In this document: one piece after another, positions 31,830 to 40,334 of the stretch | Layout: each line of letters opens with the position of its first letter | Position numbering within the stretch: the first letter of the stretch is position 1 | Notes under the pieces: generated by a model | The model's database searches: none | What the model was told of the DNA's origin: nothing | Seen by the model: only the letters and a program-made list of their open reading frames with translations | Position numbers and translations under genes: made by a program | Assembly (NCBI GenBank): GCA_964557205.1 | Contig: CAZKZI010000001.1 | Location: forward strand, 1-64,000 | Length of the DNA: 64,000 bases | From: JAQVQN01 sp964557205 | GTDB taxonomy: Bacteria > Verrucomicrobiota > Kiritimatiellia > RFP12 > UBA1067 | Direction of reading: 5' to 3'

Positions 31830-33260
31830 ATGAATAAAAAAACCATAATGGCCTTGGGGGTTTTGTCGGCTGGGGTTTTATGGGCTAGTCCGCTCATTCA
31901 CTCTGATTGTGCGAACGACCGGAAGGCGCCCTTGGTCTGGGACCGTCCGAAGGAGTTTGATCCCGGCAAGCCGCATCTCGGCCTGCCGGTACTGACAGGC
32001 GCAACCCATCGTGTGCTTTACGATCCGCTCCCGAGCGAGGCCGACAAGACCGGACGCTACGAAAGTCTGCGGCACGGCACTTATAACCACCATCAAAGTT
32101 TTGTCCGCTACAAGGATCGGGTGATCGTACTGTGGACCAATCACATGCGGGATGAAAACGGTCCGGGAATGCGTTTTTTGGCGAAGACCGGACGACTGGC
32201 GGCAGACGAGTCGGATATCGATTGGGGCAAAGACGAGACGCTTTCGGAAATCGGCCCGTCCGCGCATCCGGTGCGGCGGCGCCGAAACAAGGACGACACT
32301 TCAGTGATCGACGGGATTTTCGTCAACTCGGGGCTGGAAGTTCTGGAAGACGGACGCCTGTTCGTCTCGACAAGTCTGAAAGTCTGCGACGGCTGGGCGG
32401 ATGACATTCAATATCATGTGGGGCAGGGACTGCGGGAACCGATACCGGATGAGCATTACGAGGCTTATAAAACTGTTGGGCCTGACCGTAAGCGGGGGTT
32501 CCGCTGGGACATCTACTGGTACGTGGGGCGTTACTTGCAGCAGGTGGAGATGGATGATGCGGGCAGGATCAAGCCTGCGGGACAGATGTATGTAGTCGGA
32601 AAACCGCCGAAGACTGAAATGCGCCTGACCCCGACAATCACCAAAAAACTCTTGCCGCTGAATGAACCCTACCGCAGCGCGGTGCCATACGGGAAGGCGC
32701 CTGAAGAGTTGCGGAGCGCCTATTCCACGGGGCGGAGGGTTGCATCCTGCGGGCGTACGCCGCGATACGCGCCCGGCACATTCAAACTGGCGGAAAACGG
32801 TAAAAACGGCTTGTTCCACAACACGGAGTTTGTTCGTCCGGACGGCATGTGGGTCGCGGTGCGGGACAATCTGCTCGATACGGAAATATATTACGCGGCA
32901 GTTAAAGGCGACAAAGACGGGTTTTATCCGCCGGGGCGCAGAACCAACATGTTCGGAGGCGTCATGCCGGTGGCAGGCGAGCTGCCGAGCGGCGCGGTCT
33001 GGCTGATCGGCAGCAACCTGAACCGCACGGAGGCCTTCATCACGCTCGCAAAGGACGGTATTCATTTCAACAAAACGTGGTCGCTGCTTTCGCTGAATCT
33101 AAAGGCCACGCTAGGCATCTGCAAGGGTAGCGGCGGCGCGCAGTATTTCAGACAGATCACTATCGGACCGAACATCTGGGTCGTGTACAGTATTGCCAAG
33201 GAACAGGTTGGGATCACGAAGATTCCAGTCGCGTTGCTGGAACAAAAATTGAAGGAATGA
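31830..33260 (+). CDS. Secreted sialidase-like protein, paralogue 2
   Basis: This 476-residue paralogue of the protein at 20097 has a signal peptide (IMALGVLSAGVLWAS). Shared landmarks are LPVLTGATHRVLYDPLPSEADKTGRYESLRHGTYNHHQ, WTNHMRDENGPGMR, HPVRRRR, RGFRWDIYWYVGRYLQQVE, GAVWLIGSNLNRTEAFITLAKDG and WVVYSIAKEQVGITKIPVALLEQKLKE. The ATG at 31830 follows GGGG and is preferred to a TTG two codons upstream. It is closer to paralogue 3 (next gene) than to paralogue 1, and stretches of 90-100 bases near both ends are almost the same in DNA, indicating recent tandem duplication or gene conversion. Biochemical role unknown, probably glycan-directed. Confidence 0.7.
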   Translation: MNKKTIMALGVLSAGVLWASPLIHSDCANDRKAPLVWDRPKEFDPGKPHLGLPVLTGATHRVLYDPLPSEADKTGRYESLRHGTYNHHQSFVRYKDRVIVLWTNHMRDENGPGMRFLAKTGRLAADESDIDWGKDETLSEIGPSAHPVRRRRNKDDTSVIDGIFVNSGLEVLEDGRLFVSTSLKVCDGWADDIQYHVGQGLREPIPDEHYEAYKTVGPDRKRGFRWDIYWYVGRYLQQVEMDDAGRIKPAGQMYVVGKPPKTEMRLTPTITKKLLPLNEPYRSAVPYGKAPEELRSAYSTGRRVASCGRTPRYAPGTFKLAENGKNGLFHNTEFVRPDGMWVAVRDNLLDTEIYYAAVKGDKDGFYPPGRRTNMFGGVMPVAGELPSGAVWLIGSNLNRTEAFITLAKDGIHFNKTWSLLSLNLKATLGICKGSGGAQYFRQITIGPNIWVVYSIAKEQVGITKIPVALLEQKLKE

Positions 33261-33287
33261 GGAAATCCGCGGGGAAGGTAAGGACGT

Positions 33288-34691
33288 ATGATGTTTTTCA
33301 GAAGTGGTCTTGCGGCGCTGGCCGCCGCGCTGGTTTGCGCGGAGGAGCCCCCGTTGGTCTGGAAGCAGCCTGCCGGGTTCGATCCCGGTAAGGCGGGACT
33401 GGGCCTGCCGGTGCTTACGGGGACGACCCATCGGGTGCTTTACGATCCGCTTCCGAGCGAGGCCGACAAGACCGGGCGCTATGAAAGTCTGCGCCACGGG
33501 ACGTATAACCACCATCAAACGTTTTTCCGTTATAACAACCGTGTGATTATACGGTGGACCAACCACATGCAGGATGAAAATGGCCCCGGACAACGCTGCC
33601 TGGCGAAGACCGGACGGCTGACGGAAGACGGATCGGATATTGACTGGGGCGGGGACGAGACACTCTCCGAGCTGTGTCCGCCCCCGCATCCTGTACGCCG
33701 CCGCAGGAGCGCGGACACCAATTCCGTGATAGACGGGTTATTCGCCACAGCAGGACTTCATATACTGGAAGACGGGCAGATGTTTGTTTCTGTCCAGGTG
33801 AAACTCTGTGAGGGCTGGACGGATGACCTGAAATATCACACCGGCCTTTCGGAGCCGGTTCCGGACGAACACTACAATCCGGGACCCGACCGGAAGCGGG
33901 GTTTCAAGTGGGATATTTACTGGAAGATGGGTAATTACCTGCGGCAGGTCGAGATGGATGATACGGGCAGGATCATGCCGATTGGACCGATGTACATCAT
34001 AGGAAAGCCGCCGCTTACAACGGAGTTGCAGATCACCCCGACGATCGCCAAAAAAATATTGCCTATGAACGAGCCCTACCGCAGCGCGGTGCCTTATGAG
34101 ACCGCGCCTAAAGAGATCAGGGACGCCTATTCCAAGGGGCCAAGGGTTCCGTCTTGCAGACGTTCGCTAAAGTATGCACCGGGCACGTCTCTGCTGGCCG
34201 AGAACGGTAAGAACGGGTTGATGCACAGTACAGAGTTTGTCCGTCCGGACGGAAAATGGGTTGCGGTGCGGGACAACCTGCTGGATCTCAGGATTTATTA
34301 CGCGGCGGTCAAGGACAAGCAAGACGAGGTTTATCCGCCGGGGCGCAGGACCAACCTTTTTGGGGCCGTGATGCCGGTCGCGGGAGAATTGCCGAGCGGC
34401 GCGGTCTGGCTGATCGGCAGCAATCTGAGCCGTACAGAGGCTTACATCACGCTCGCCAAGGACGGTATTCATTTCGAAAAAACATGGTCGCTGCTATCTT
34501 CACAGAATCTCAGAGCCATGCATGGCATCAGTAAGGCATCGTCCGGCATCTGCAAAGGCGGTGACGGCGCGCAGTATTTTCATTCAGTGACTATCGGACC
34601 GAACATCTGGGTCGTGTACAGTATTGCCAAGGAACAGGTGGGGATCACGAAGATTCCGGTCGCGTTGTTGGAACAGAAGCTGAAAAAGTAA
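33288..34691 (+). CDS. Secreted sialidase-like protein, paralogue 3
   Basis: A 467-residue protein with a short signal (MMFFRSGLAALAAALVCA). It keeps all landmarks of the family: LPVLTGTTHRVLYDP, SLRHGTYNHHQTFFRY, WTNHMQDENGPGQR, HPVRRRR, RGFKWDIYWKMGNYLRQVE, GAVWLIGSNLSRTEAYITLAKDG and the shared C-terminus ALLEQKLKK. It carries a short insertion (RAMHGISKASSGICKGG) absent from the other two. Two adjacent ATGs begin the gene; the first is used. It lies 27 bases after paralogue 2 and 8 bases before the aldolase gene, so all three are probably one transcript. Confidence 0.7.
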   Translation: MMFFRSGLAALAAALVCAEEPPLVWKQPAGFDPGKAGLGLPVLTGTTHRVLYDPLPSEADKTGRYESLRHGTYNHHQTFFRYNNRVIIRWTNHMQDENGPGQRCLAKTGRLTEDGSDIDWGGDETLSELCPPPHPVRRRRSADTNSVIDGLFATAGLHILEDGQMFVSVQVKLCEGWTDDLKYHTGLSEPVPDEHYNPGPDRKRGFKWDIYWKMGNYLRQVEMDDTGRIMPIGPMYIIGKPPLTTELQITPTIAKKILPMNEPYRSAVPYETAPKEIRDAYSKGPRVPSCRRSLKYAPGTSLLAENGKNGLMHSTEFVRPDGKWVAVRDNLLDLRIYYAAVKDKQDEVYPPGRRTNLFGAVMPVAGELPSGAVWLIGSNLSRTEAYITLAKDGIHFEKTWSLLSSQNLRAMHGISKASSGICKGGDGAQYFHSVTIGPNIWVVYSIAKEQVGITKIPVALLEQKLKK

Positions 34692-34699
34692 GGAGAAAA

Positions 34700-35614
34700 A
34701 TGTTGCCGAAACCTTTAAGGGGGGTGGTGCCGCCGATGGTCACCCCGTTGCTGGATAACGCTACGCTGGACGTTAAAGGTCTGGAGCGTCTGGTGGAGCA
34801 TATGCTGGAGGGGCATATACACGGCCTGTTCCTGCTGGGGACGACGGGCGAGGCGCCGGACCTGAGTTACGAGCTGCGGCACGAACTGGTCAAAAGGGTC
34901 TGCAAGCTGGTGAAGGGACGCGTGCCGGTGCTGGTGGGCGTGACCGACACGGTATTCAAGGAAAGCCTGCGTCTGGCGGTCACGGCCGCGGAGGCGGGGG
35001 CGGTGGCGGCGGTGGCCGCGCCGCCGTACTATTTCGCGCCGGGACAGCCGGAACTGGTCGAGTATTACAACCATCTGGCCGACAGCCTGCCCTTGCCGCT
35101 GTTCCTCTACAACATGCCCTCGCACACGAAGGTCATGATCGACCCGTACACGGTCAAGGCGCTTGCGGGAAACGCGAATATCGTCGGCATCAAAGACAGC
35201 TCGGCGAATATCGTCTATTTCAACGCCGTGCGGCATATCCTGCGGGAACGCGCGGACTTCTCGGTGTTGCTGGGGCCGGAAGAGGCTTTGGGCGAAGTGG
35301 TGCTGATGGGCGCGCACGGCGGGGTGTGCGGCGGCGCAAACATCTTTCCACAGTTGTTCGTGGACGTTTACAATGCCGCGGTCGCCAGGGATGTGCGGCT
35401 GGTGCTGGAACTGCAGGAACGCGTCATGACCGTCAGCAGCTCGCTTTACGGGGTCGGCAGGCACATGTCTAGCTTCTTGAAAGGTGTGAAGTGCTCGCTG
35501 GATCTGATGGGTATATGCAGCGATTACATGGCGGATCCTTTCAGCCGCTTTCGCGAGGAGGAGCGCTCCATCATACGCGAGCGCCTGATCGCGCTGGGCG
35601 TGAAGGTGAAGTGA
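34700..35614 (+). CDS. Dihydrodipicolinate synthase / N-acetylneuraminate lyase family aldolase
   Basis: A 304-residue cytoplasmic class I aldolase. The substrate carboxylate motif is GTTGE (47-51), the catalytic tyrosine is Tyr137 in YNMPSH, and the Schiff-base lysine is Lys165 in IVGIKDSSAN, the same relative positions as in NanA-type lyases. The superfamily includes NanA, DapA and several sugar-acid aldolases, and the fold alone cannot separate them. Its place between secreted sialidase-like genes and a symporter gene favours cleavage of an imported sialic or keto-acid sugar over lysine synthesis. RBS AAGGAGAAAA. Confidence 0.85.
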   Translation: MLPKPLRGVVPPMVTPLLDNATLDVKGLERLVEHMLEGHIHGLFLLGTTGEAPDLSYELRHELVKRVCKLVKGRVPVLVGVTDTVFKESLRLAVTAAEAGAVAAVAAPPYYFAPGQPELVEYYNHLADSLPLPLFLYNMPSHTKVMIDPYTVKALAGNANIVGIKDSSANIVYFNAVRHILRERADFSVLLGPEEALGEVVLMGAHGGVCGGANIFPQLFVDVYNAAVARDVRLVLELQERVMTVSSSLYGVGRHMSSFLKGVKCSLDLMGICSDYMADPFSRFREEERSIIRERLIALGVKVK

Positions 35615-35686
35615 ATAGTTAAGAGTGATAATTCTCATACGGGTTGAGAGTAGAGAGTTGAATGTTGGAAGGTGAGAGTTCAGGAA

Positions 35687-35708
35687 AACGTTCAACGTTC
35701 AACGTTGA
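35687..35708. repeat. Tandem AACGTTC repeat
   Basis: AACGTTC occurs twice in a row and is followed by AACGTTGA. The repeat sits in the 109-base gap between the aldolase and symporter genes, after a GAGAGTAGAGAG-like degenerate tract. No hairpin strong enough for termination follows, so read-through is possible. Confidence 0.6.
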
Positions 35709-35723
35709 TTGACAGGGAGGGGT

Positions 35724-37211
35724 ATGCCGGGGTTGGCGCTGGTTGATCTTTTGGTGTTTGCGGCCTATATGGCGGGGGTGATCCTGTTCGGGTGCTCCTT
35801 CTATTTCCGCAAGGGGGCGCGGCAGGCGGCGACTTTCACGTCGGGGGCTGGCAGGCTGCCAGCCTGGGCGGTGGGGATGTCGATCTTCGCGACTTTCGTG
35901 AGCAGCATCAGCTTTCTGGGGCTGCCGGCCAAGGCTTACACCGGCAACTGGAACGCCTTTGTCTTCAGCCTGACGATACCGGTGGCGGCTTGGATGGCGG
36001 CGCGCTTTTTCGTGCCGCTTTACCGGGGTATCGGCAGCGTTTCGGCCTACAGCTATCTGGAGACGCGTTTCGGGCCGTGGGCGCGGGTGTACGCTTCGCT
36101 CTGCTATCTGGTGACGCAGGTGGCGCGGATGGGCACGATCATGTATCTGCTGGCGTTGCCGCTGAACGCGCTGTTGGGGTGGCCGGTTCCGCTGATCATT
36201 CTGGTGACGGGCGTGGGGGTGCTGCTGTATTCAACGATGGGCGGCATCCAGGCTGTAATCTGGACGGATGCAGTGCAGGGGATCGTACTGATCGCGGGGA
36301 CGTTGCTGTGTCTGATGGTGCTGCTTTTCTCCTTGCCGGGCGGGCCGGGGCAGGCGTGGGAAATCGCGGTGGCGGCGGACAAGTTCAGCCTTGGGAGCTG
36401 GAGCCTGACGGATTGGGGCAGCGAGACCTTCTGGGTCTGTTTCATATACGGCGTGTTCATGAACCTGCAGAACTACGGTATCGACCAGAACTACATCCAG
36501 CGTTACATGACCGCGCGGAATCAGCGCGACGCGGTGCGCTCGACGCTGTTCGGATCGTTGCTGTACGTGCCGGTCTCGTTCCTCTTTTTCGCGATCGGCA
36601 CCGCGCTTTTCGCCTATTATCAGGCGCGTCCGGAGCTTCTGCCGCTTGAGGTGGCGGCGCGGCCGGACCAGGTTTTGCCGTTCTTTATCGTGCGGGGCTT
36701 GCCGAAAGGGGTTACGGGCTTGCTGATAGCGGCGATTTTCGCGGCAGGCATGAGCACGATCTCGACAAGCTTGAACAGCGGCACAACGATCTTGTTGGAG
36801 GATTACTACAAGCGCTATGTCAACCGTGACGCGGATGACGCGCAGTCGCTGCGGGTGTTGCGTGTGGGAACGCTGGTGTTGGCGGCGTTGGGCGTGGGGT
36901 GCGCGTTGGCGATGATGCGTGTGCGCAGCGCCTTGGACGCCTGGTGGGCTTTGTCATCGGTTTTCAGCGGCGGTATGCTGGGATTGTTCCTGTTGGGCTA
37001 CTTCTCGAAAAAAGCGCGTAATTTCGAAGCGGCCATCGGCGCCGTGTTGGGGATCATGGTGATCGCCTGGATCAGCCTGATGCAGAAAATGTGGCCGCTG
37101 CCGGTCAAGATCCACACGAATCTGTCGATCGTGTTGGGCACGACGGTGATTTTTGTGTCGGGGTTCGCGCTGGCGGCGTTGCGCGGCAGGTGTCACGCAA
37201 GAAGGCAGTAG
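35724..37211 (+). CDS. Sodium:solute symporter (SSS family)
   Basis: A 495-residue inner-membrane transporter with about 13 hydrophobic helices. Family phrases include SIFATFVSSISFLGLPAKAY near the sodium sites (about residues 52-71), GLPKGVTGLLIAAIFAAGMSTISTSLNSG (helix 8 region) and YSTMGGIQAVIWTDAVQG. Family members carry sugars, sialic acid, amino acids or iodide with sodium. Next to a NanA-like aldolase and secreted sialidase-like proteins, import of a released acid sugar is the best guess. The ATG at 35724 follows CAGGGAGGGGT; a start five codons earlier lacks that spacing. Confidence 0.88.
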   Translation: MPGLALVDLLVFAAYMAGVILFGCSFYFRKGARQAATFTSGAGRLPAWAVGMSIFATFVSSISFLGLPAKAYTGNWNAFVFSLTIPVAAWMAARFFVPLYRGIGSVSAYSYLETRFGPWARVYASLCYLVTQVARMGTIMYLLALPLNALLGWPVPLIILVTGVGVLLYSTMGGIQAVIWTDAVQGIVLIAGTLLCLMVLLFSLPGGPGQAWEIAVAADKFSLGSWSLTDWGSETFWVCFIYGVFMNLQNYGIDQNYIQRYMTARNQRDAVRSTLFGSLLYVPVSFLFFAIGTALFAYYQARPELLPLEVAARPDQVLPFFIVRGLPKGVTGLLIAAIFAAGMSTISTSLNSGTTILLEDYYKRYVNRDADDAQSLRVLRVGTLVLAALGVGCALAMMRVRSALDAWWALSSVFSGGMLGLFLLGYFSKKARNFEAAIGAVLGIMVIAWISLMQKMWPLPVKIHTNLSIVLGTTVIFVSGFALAALRGRCHARRQ

Positions 37212-37254
37212 AGATTAGTAGCCTCCCACCCGGGATTCCGGAAATGAACGAGGT

Positions 37255-37331
37255 GGCAACGGTTATCAACGAATTAACCGAATGAGACGAATTATAATTA
37301 GCGTAATTCGGTGATAAAACTTGAAGTTGCC
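37255..37331. repeat. 77-base imperfect palindrome
   Basis: GGCAAC (37255-37260) and GTTGCC (37326-37331) bound an imperfect inverted repeat. Inner matching segments are TTATCAACGAATTA and, reversed, TTATCACCGAATTA; the centre contains AATTATAATT. It lies between the symporter and FG-GAP genes and could fold into a long hairpin or be a REP-like element. Confidence 0.55.
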
Positions 37332-37345
37332 GACAAGGTGTGGGT

Positions 37346-39343
37346 ATGATGAAAAAAAGAGTGTTGGCGTGCGCGGTGTTGGCGTGTGCGGTCGGTTTGT
37401 GTGCGCAGGAGGTCGGCAAGCAGAGGGTAGGCGAGCTGAAGCGTATGCCGTACAACAACCCTGGGCTGGAGACGGATTTGGGCGTTGGGCTTTGGGCATG
37501 GCCGCTACCTATGGATTACGACGGCGACGGCGATCTGGACCTGGTGGTGTCTTGTCCTGACAAGCCGTACAACGGAACCTATTATTTTGAGAATCCGACC
37601 GGAACTACCGCGCGCAAGAAAGGGTTTTTAGGACTGGGAGGATCCGGGGCCATGCCGGTCTTCAAAGCGGGCCGGAGAATCGGGCGCGGTTTCACGAATA
37701 TCCAGTTGTCGCAGGCGGGAGGGCGGACGGTGGTCACGGTTCCCGGGCAGATGTTTCCGGATTTCGCGAAATCGGTGTTTGACCAGGGTGTGGCGATTGC
37801 AGGTGTCAAATCCAATATCCATTCCAACAACGTGCGTGGGAATGTCTGGCGGTTGGTGGATTACGATGGCGACGGCGTTCAAGACATCGTGGTCGGTGTC
37901 GGCGACTGGAAGGCATACGGCTGGGATGACGGGTACGATGCTGAAGGCAACTGGACGCGCGGTCCGTTGCACGGCCTCGTTTATTGGCTCCGCAACACCG
38001 GCACGGACGGGGAGCCGGTATATGCGGCGGCAAAACAGGTGCTCGCGGACGGCAAGCCGGTGGACGTTTACGGCAATCCGATGCCCATGTTCGAAGATTG
38101 GGACGATGACGGCGACCTCGACCTGATCTGCGGCGAGTTCATCGATGGTTTCACCTGTTTCGATAATGTCGGCACAAGGACGCGGCCGAGCTATGCGGCG
38201 GGGCAACGGGTGCATAGTAAGAGCGGCGCTCCGCTGGTGATGGACTTGCAGATGATCACGCCCACGGCCATCGACTGGGACGGCGACGGCGATTTAGACA
38301 TAATCTGCGGTGACGAAGACGGGCGCGTGGCGTTCATCGAGAATACCGGAAGGCTGGACGCGCGGCATGTGCCGATATTCCGTGATCCGCGCTATTTCCG
38401 GCAGGAGGCCGCCGACATAAAGTTCGGCGCGCTGGTCACGCCGGTCGGCGTGGATTGGGACGGCGACGGCGACTGGGATTTTATCTGCGGCAGCACAGCC
38501 GGGTATATCGCTTTCATCGAGAACTTGAGCGGCGCCGGGGTGGCGCATCCGAAATGGGCAGAGCCGCGACGGCTGGAGGCGGCGGGAGAGCCGATTCGCA
38601 TATCGGCAGGGCCGAACGGAAGTATCCAGGGACCGTGCGAGGCCAAGTGGGGATACACGACCGTGAGCGTTGCTGACTGGGACGGCGACGGTCTACCCGA
38701 TCTGTTGGTGAACTCGATTTTAGGCAAGATCGTTTGGCACCGCAATGTTGGAACTCGGCATTCGCCGCGTCTGTCCGAGGCGCAGACCGTGGAGATCGAG
38801 TGGGAGGGCGCGCAACCGGAACTCGCGTGGGGGTGGATGCGTCCCGAGGGCAAGGCGCTGTTGACGCAGTGGCGCACCACGCCGGTGGCAGTGGACTGGA
38901 ACAAAGACGGGCTGGTGGATTTGGTGATGCTGGATCATGAAGGATATCTGGCCTTTTTCGAGCGGGCGGAACGCGGCGGACGACGTGTGCTGCTGCATCC
39001 GAAGAGAATTTTCCGCAACGCTAAAGGCGAACCTTTGCGCTTTAGCAGCGGACGGGCCGGCGGCAGCGGCCGCCGCAAGATTTGTATCGCGGATTGGAAC
39101 GGTGACGGGAGGCTTGACATCCTGATCAACTCGAAAAACGTCGAGTTCTGGCGTCAGTTGGATGCTAAGGACGGACTCTGCCGCTTCGAGAACATGGGGT
39201 CGGTTTCGATGACCGTGCTGGCCGGCCACACCACCAGTCCGACCATCGTTGATTTCGACGCGGACGGGATTCCCGAAATGGCGATCGGCGCGGAAGATGG
39301 TTATTTGTACTATCTCCATAACCCGCGTACGCCAGAAAAATAG
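37346..39343 (+). CDS. Secreted FG-GAP/VCBS repeat protein
   Basis: A 665-residue exported protein with a signal peptide (VLACAVLACAVGLCA) and at least nine calcium-binding repeats: DYDGDGDLDLVV, DYDGDGVQDIVV, DWDDDGDLDLICG, DWDGDGDLDIICG, DWDGDGDWDFICG, DWDGDGLPDLLV, DWNKDGLVDLVM, DWNGDGRLDILI and DFDADGIPEMAIG. The segment NGSIQGPCEAKWGYTTV is shared with the LamG/FG-GAP protein at 21507 (GSIQGSNEKRWGY). It has no LamG domain. A carbohydrate- or surface-binding role outside the cell is likely. The ATG at 37346 is preferred to a GTG six bases earlier; a second ATG follows directly. Last gene of cluster 2. Confidence 0.85.
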   Translation: MMKKRVLACAVLACAVGLCAQEVGKQRVGELKRMPYNNPGLETDLGVGLWAWPLPMDYDGDGDLDLVVSCPDKPYNGTYYFENPTGTTARKKGFLGLGGSGAMPVFKAGRRIGRGFTNIQLSQAGGRTVVTVPGQMFPDFAKSVFDQGVAIAGVKSNIHSNNVRGNVWRLVDYDGDGVQDIVVGVGDWKAYGWDDGYDAEGNWTRGPLHGLVYWLRNTGTDGEPVYAAAKQVLADGKPVDVYGNPMPMFEDWDDDGDLDLICGEFIDGFTCFDNVGTRTRPSYAAGQRVHSKSGAPLVMDLQMITPTAIDWDGDGDLDIICGDEDGRVAFIENTGRLDARHVPIFRDPRYFRQEAADIKFGALVTPVGVDWDGDGDWDFICGSTAGYIAFIENLSGAGVAHPKWAEPRRLEAAGEPIRISAGPNGSIQGPCEAKWGYTTVSVADWDGDGLPDLLVNSILGKIVWHRNVGTRHSPRLSEAQTVEIEWEGAQPELAWGWMRPEGKALLTQWRTTPVAVDWNKDGLVDLVMLDHEGYLAFFERAERGGRRVLLHPKRIFRNAKGEPLRFSSGRAGGSGRRKICIADWNGDGRLDILINSKNVEFWRQLDAKDGLCRFENMGSVSMTVLAGHTTSPTIVDFDADGIPEMAIGAEDGYLYYLHNPRTPEK

Positions 39344-39356
39344 TTAAAGGCACGGG

Positions 39357-39385
39357 TTGACCGCGTATAAACGGTGTGATAATCT
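39357..39385 (+). promoter_or_regulatory. Sigma-70 promoter of rpmH
   Basis: TTGACC (39357-39362), an exact 17-base spacer and TAATCT (39380-39385) lie 44 bases before the rpmH start. It is the clearest consensus-type promoter seen in the window and fits strong, constitutive expression of rpmH-rnpA-yidD-yidC. Confidence 0.7.
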
Positions 39386-39428
39386 TTAAAGTCAATTTTT
39401 CAATGAATTGAAGTAGGAGAACAAAGCG

Positions 39429-39566
39429 ATGAAAATGACGTGGCAACCATCGAAGATCAAGCGTAAACGTAAGATCGGGTTTCGTGCCCGCATGGCCACA
39501 AGAGGGGGCCGCGCGATCATCAAGGCCCGTCGCCGCAAGGGACGTGTGCGTTTGACGCAGGTTTAA
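39429..39566 (+). CDS. rpmH: 50S ribosomal protein L34
   Basis: This very basic 45-residue protein begins MKMTWQPSKIKRKRKIGF and continues RARMATRGGRAIIKARRRKGR, the standard L34 pattern. The ATG follows TAGGAGAACAAAGCG. Its stop TAA shares one base with the ATG of rnpA (TAATG), so translation is probably coupled. L34 helps fold domains of 23S rRNA. The usual upstream neighbour dnaA is not here; an accessory FG-GAP gene precedes it. Confidence 0.96.
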   Translation: MKMTWQPSKIKRKRKIGFRARMATRGGRAIIKARRRKGRVRLTQV

Positions 39567-39961
39567 TGGAAATGCCGGGGGGCGGCATGTTCGGATCGGA
39601 TGAGATTGGACGCGGTCCCGTGAACAAGTCTGGCGTATGTCGGCTTGAATCTTCAAAGTACAAAGGCGTTTTTGCCGAAAGCAGGAAAGTTTACGGGCGG
39701 ACTCTGGTGATATGGTTTGCGCGTAAGGAGGATGCCGGTCGCAAGGCCGGCGTTGTTGTTTCAAAGCGGGTATTTCGCAGGGCGGTTGACCGTAATCGCG
39801 CCAAGCGGTTGATGCGGGAGGCTTTCCGGCAGAAGCGGCATCTGCTGACCGGTGATGTTGATCTGATCATGGTGGCGCGCAAGGGTATTGCCGGGCGACG
39901 TTGTGTAGAGGTGGCATTTGACCTTGAGGCTGTCTTCCGGCGCGCGGGGCTGATGTCGTGA
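39566..39961 (+). CDS. rnpA: Ribonuclease P protein component
   Basis: The protein cofactor of RNase P, which trims the 5' ends of tRNA precursors with the RNA subunit. The 131 residues include the RNR signature RNRAKRLMREAFR (about 76-88) and VSKRVFRRAV. The first roughly 20 residues (MPGGGMFGSDEIGRGPVNKSG) are a lineage-specific extension; an inner start is conceivable, but the TAATG overlap with rpmH supports this one. rnpB is not in the window. Confidence 0.93.
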   Translation: MEMPGGGMFGSDEIGRGPVNKSGVCRLESSKYKGVFAESRKVYGRTLVIWFARKEDAGRKAGVVVSKRVFRRAVDRNRAKRLMREAFRQKRHLLTGDVDLIMVARKGIAGRRCVEVAFDLEAVFRRAGLMS

Positions 39962-39997
39962 GCGCGGGGCAGTGGTCGAACGGTGACGGAGGCGCAG

Positions 39998-40315
39998 ATG
40001 AAAAGGATCGTGTTAGCCGTCAGCGCACTGGTTAAGGGCGTGTTGATTTTTTTAGTCAGGGCATACCAGATGGTGCTTGCGCCGCATTTGGGGCATTGTT
40101 GCCGCTTTGAGCCATCATGTTCGGCATATTGCATTGAGGCTCTGCAAAAACACGGCGTTATCAAAGGCGGATGGCTTGCTGTGCGCAGGGTGCTGCGTTG
40201 CCGTCCGTTCGGCGCCTGCGGGCCAGACCCTGTGCCGCCGGTAAAAGACCGCGGCCAAAAAAACCGAGACTGCGCCGGAAGTGACGCAAAGTGCCGCACC
40301 GAAAAAACAGAATAA
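39998..40315 (+). CDS. yidD: Membrane protein insertion efficiency factor YidD
   Basis: A 105-residue small protein that assists YidC/Sec insertion at the inner membrane. It opens with an amphipathic/hydrophobic stretch (VLIFLVRAYQMVLAPHLG) and has the family signature CRFEPSCSAYCIEAL followed by HGVIKGGWLAVRRVLRCRPF. The ATG at 39998 has GGAGG just upstream; an in-frame GTG at 39983 is weaker. The C-terminal 35 residues are a charged, lineage-specific tail. Confidence 0.93.
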   Translation: MKRIVLAVSALVKGVLIFLVRAYQMVLAPHLGHCCRFEPSCSAYCIEALQKHGVIKGGWLAVRRVLRCRPFGACGPDPVPPVKDRGQKNRDCAGSDAKCRTEKTE

Positions 40316-40334
40316 TAATTTTGGGATTAGCAGC

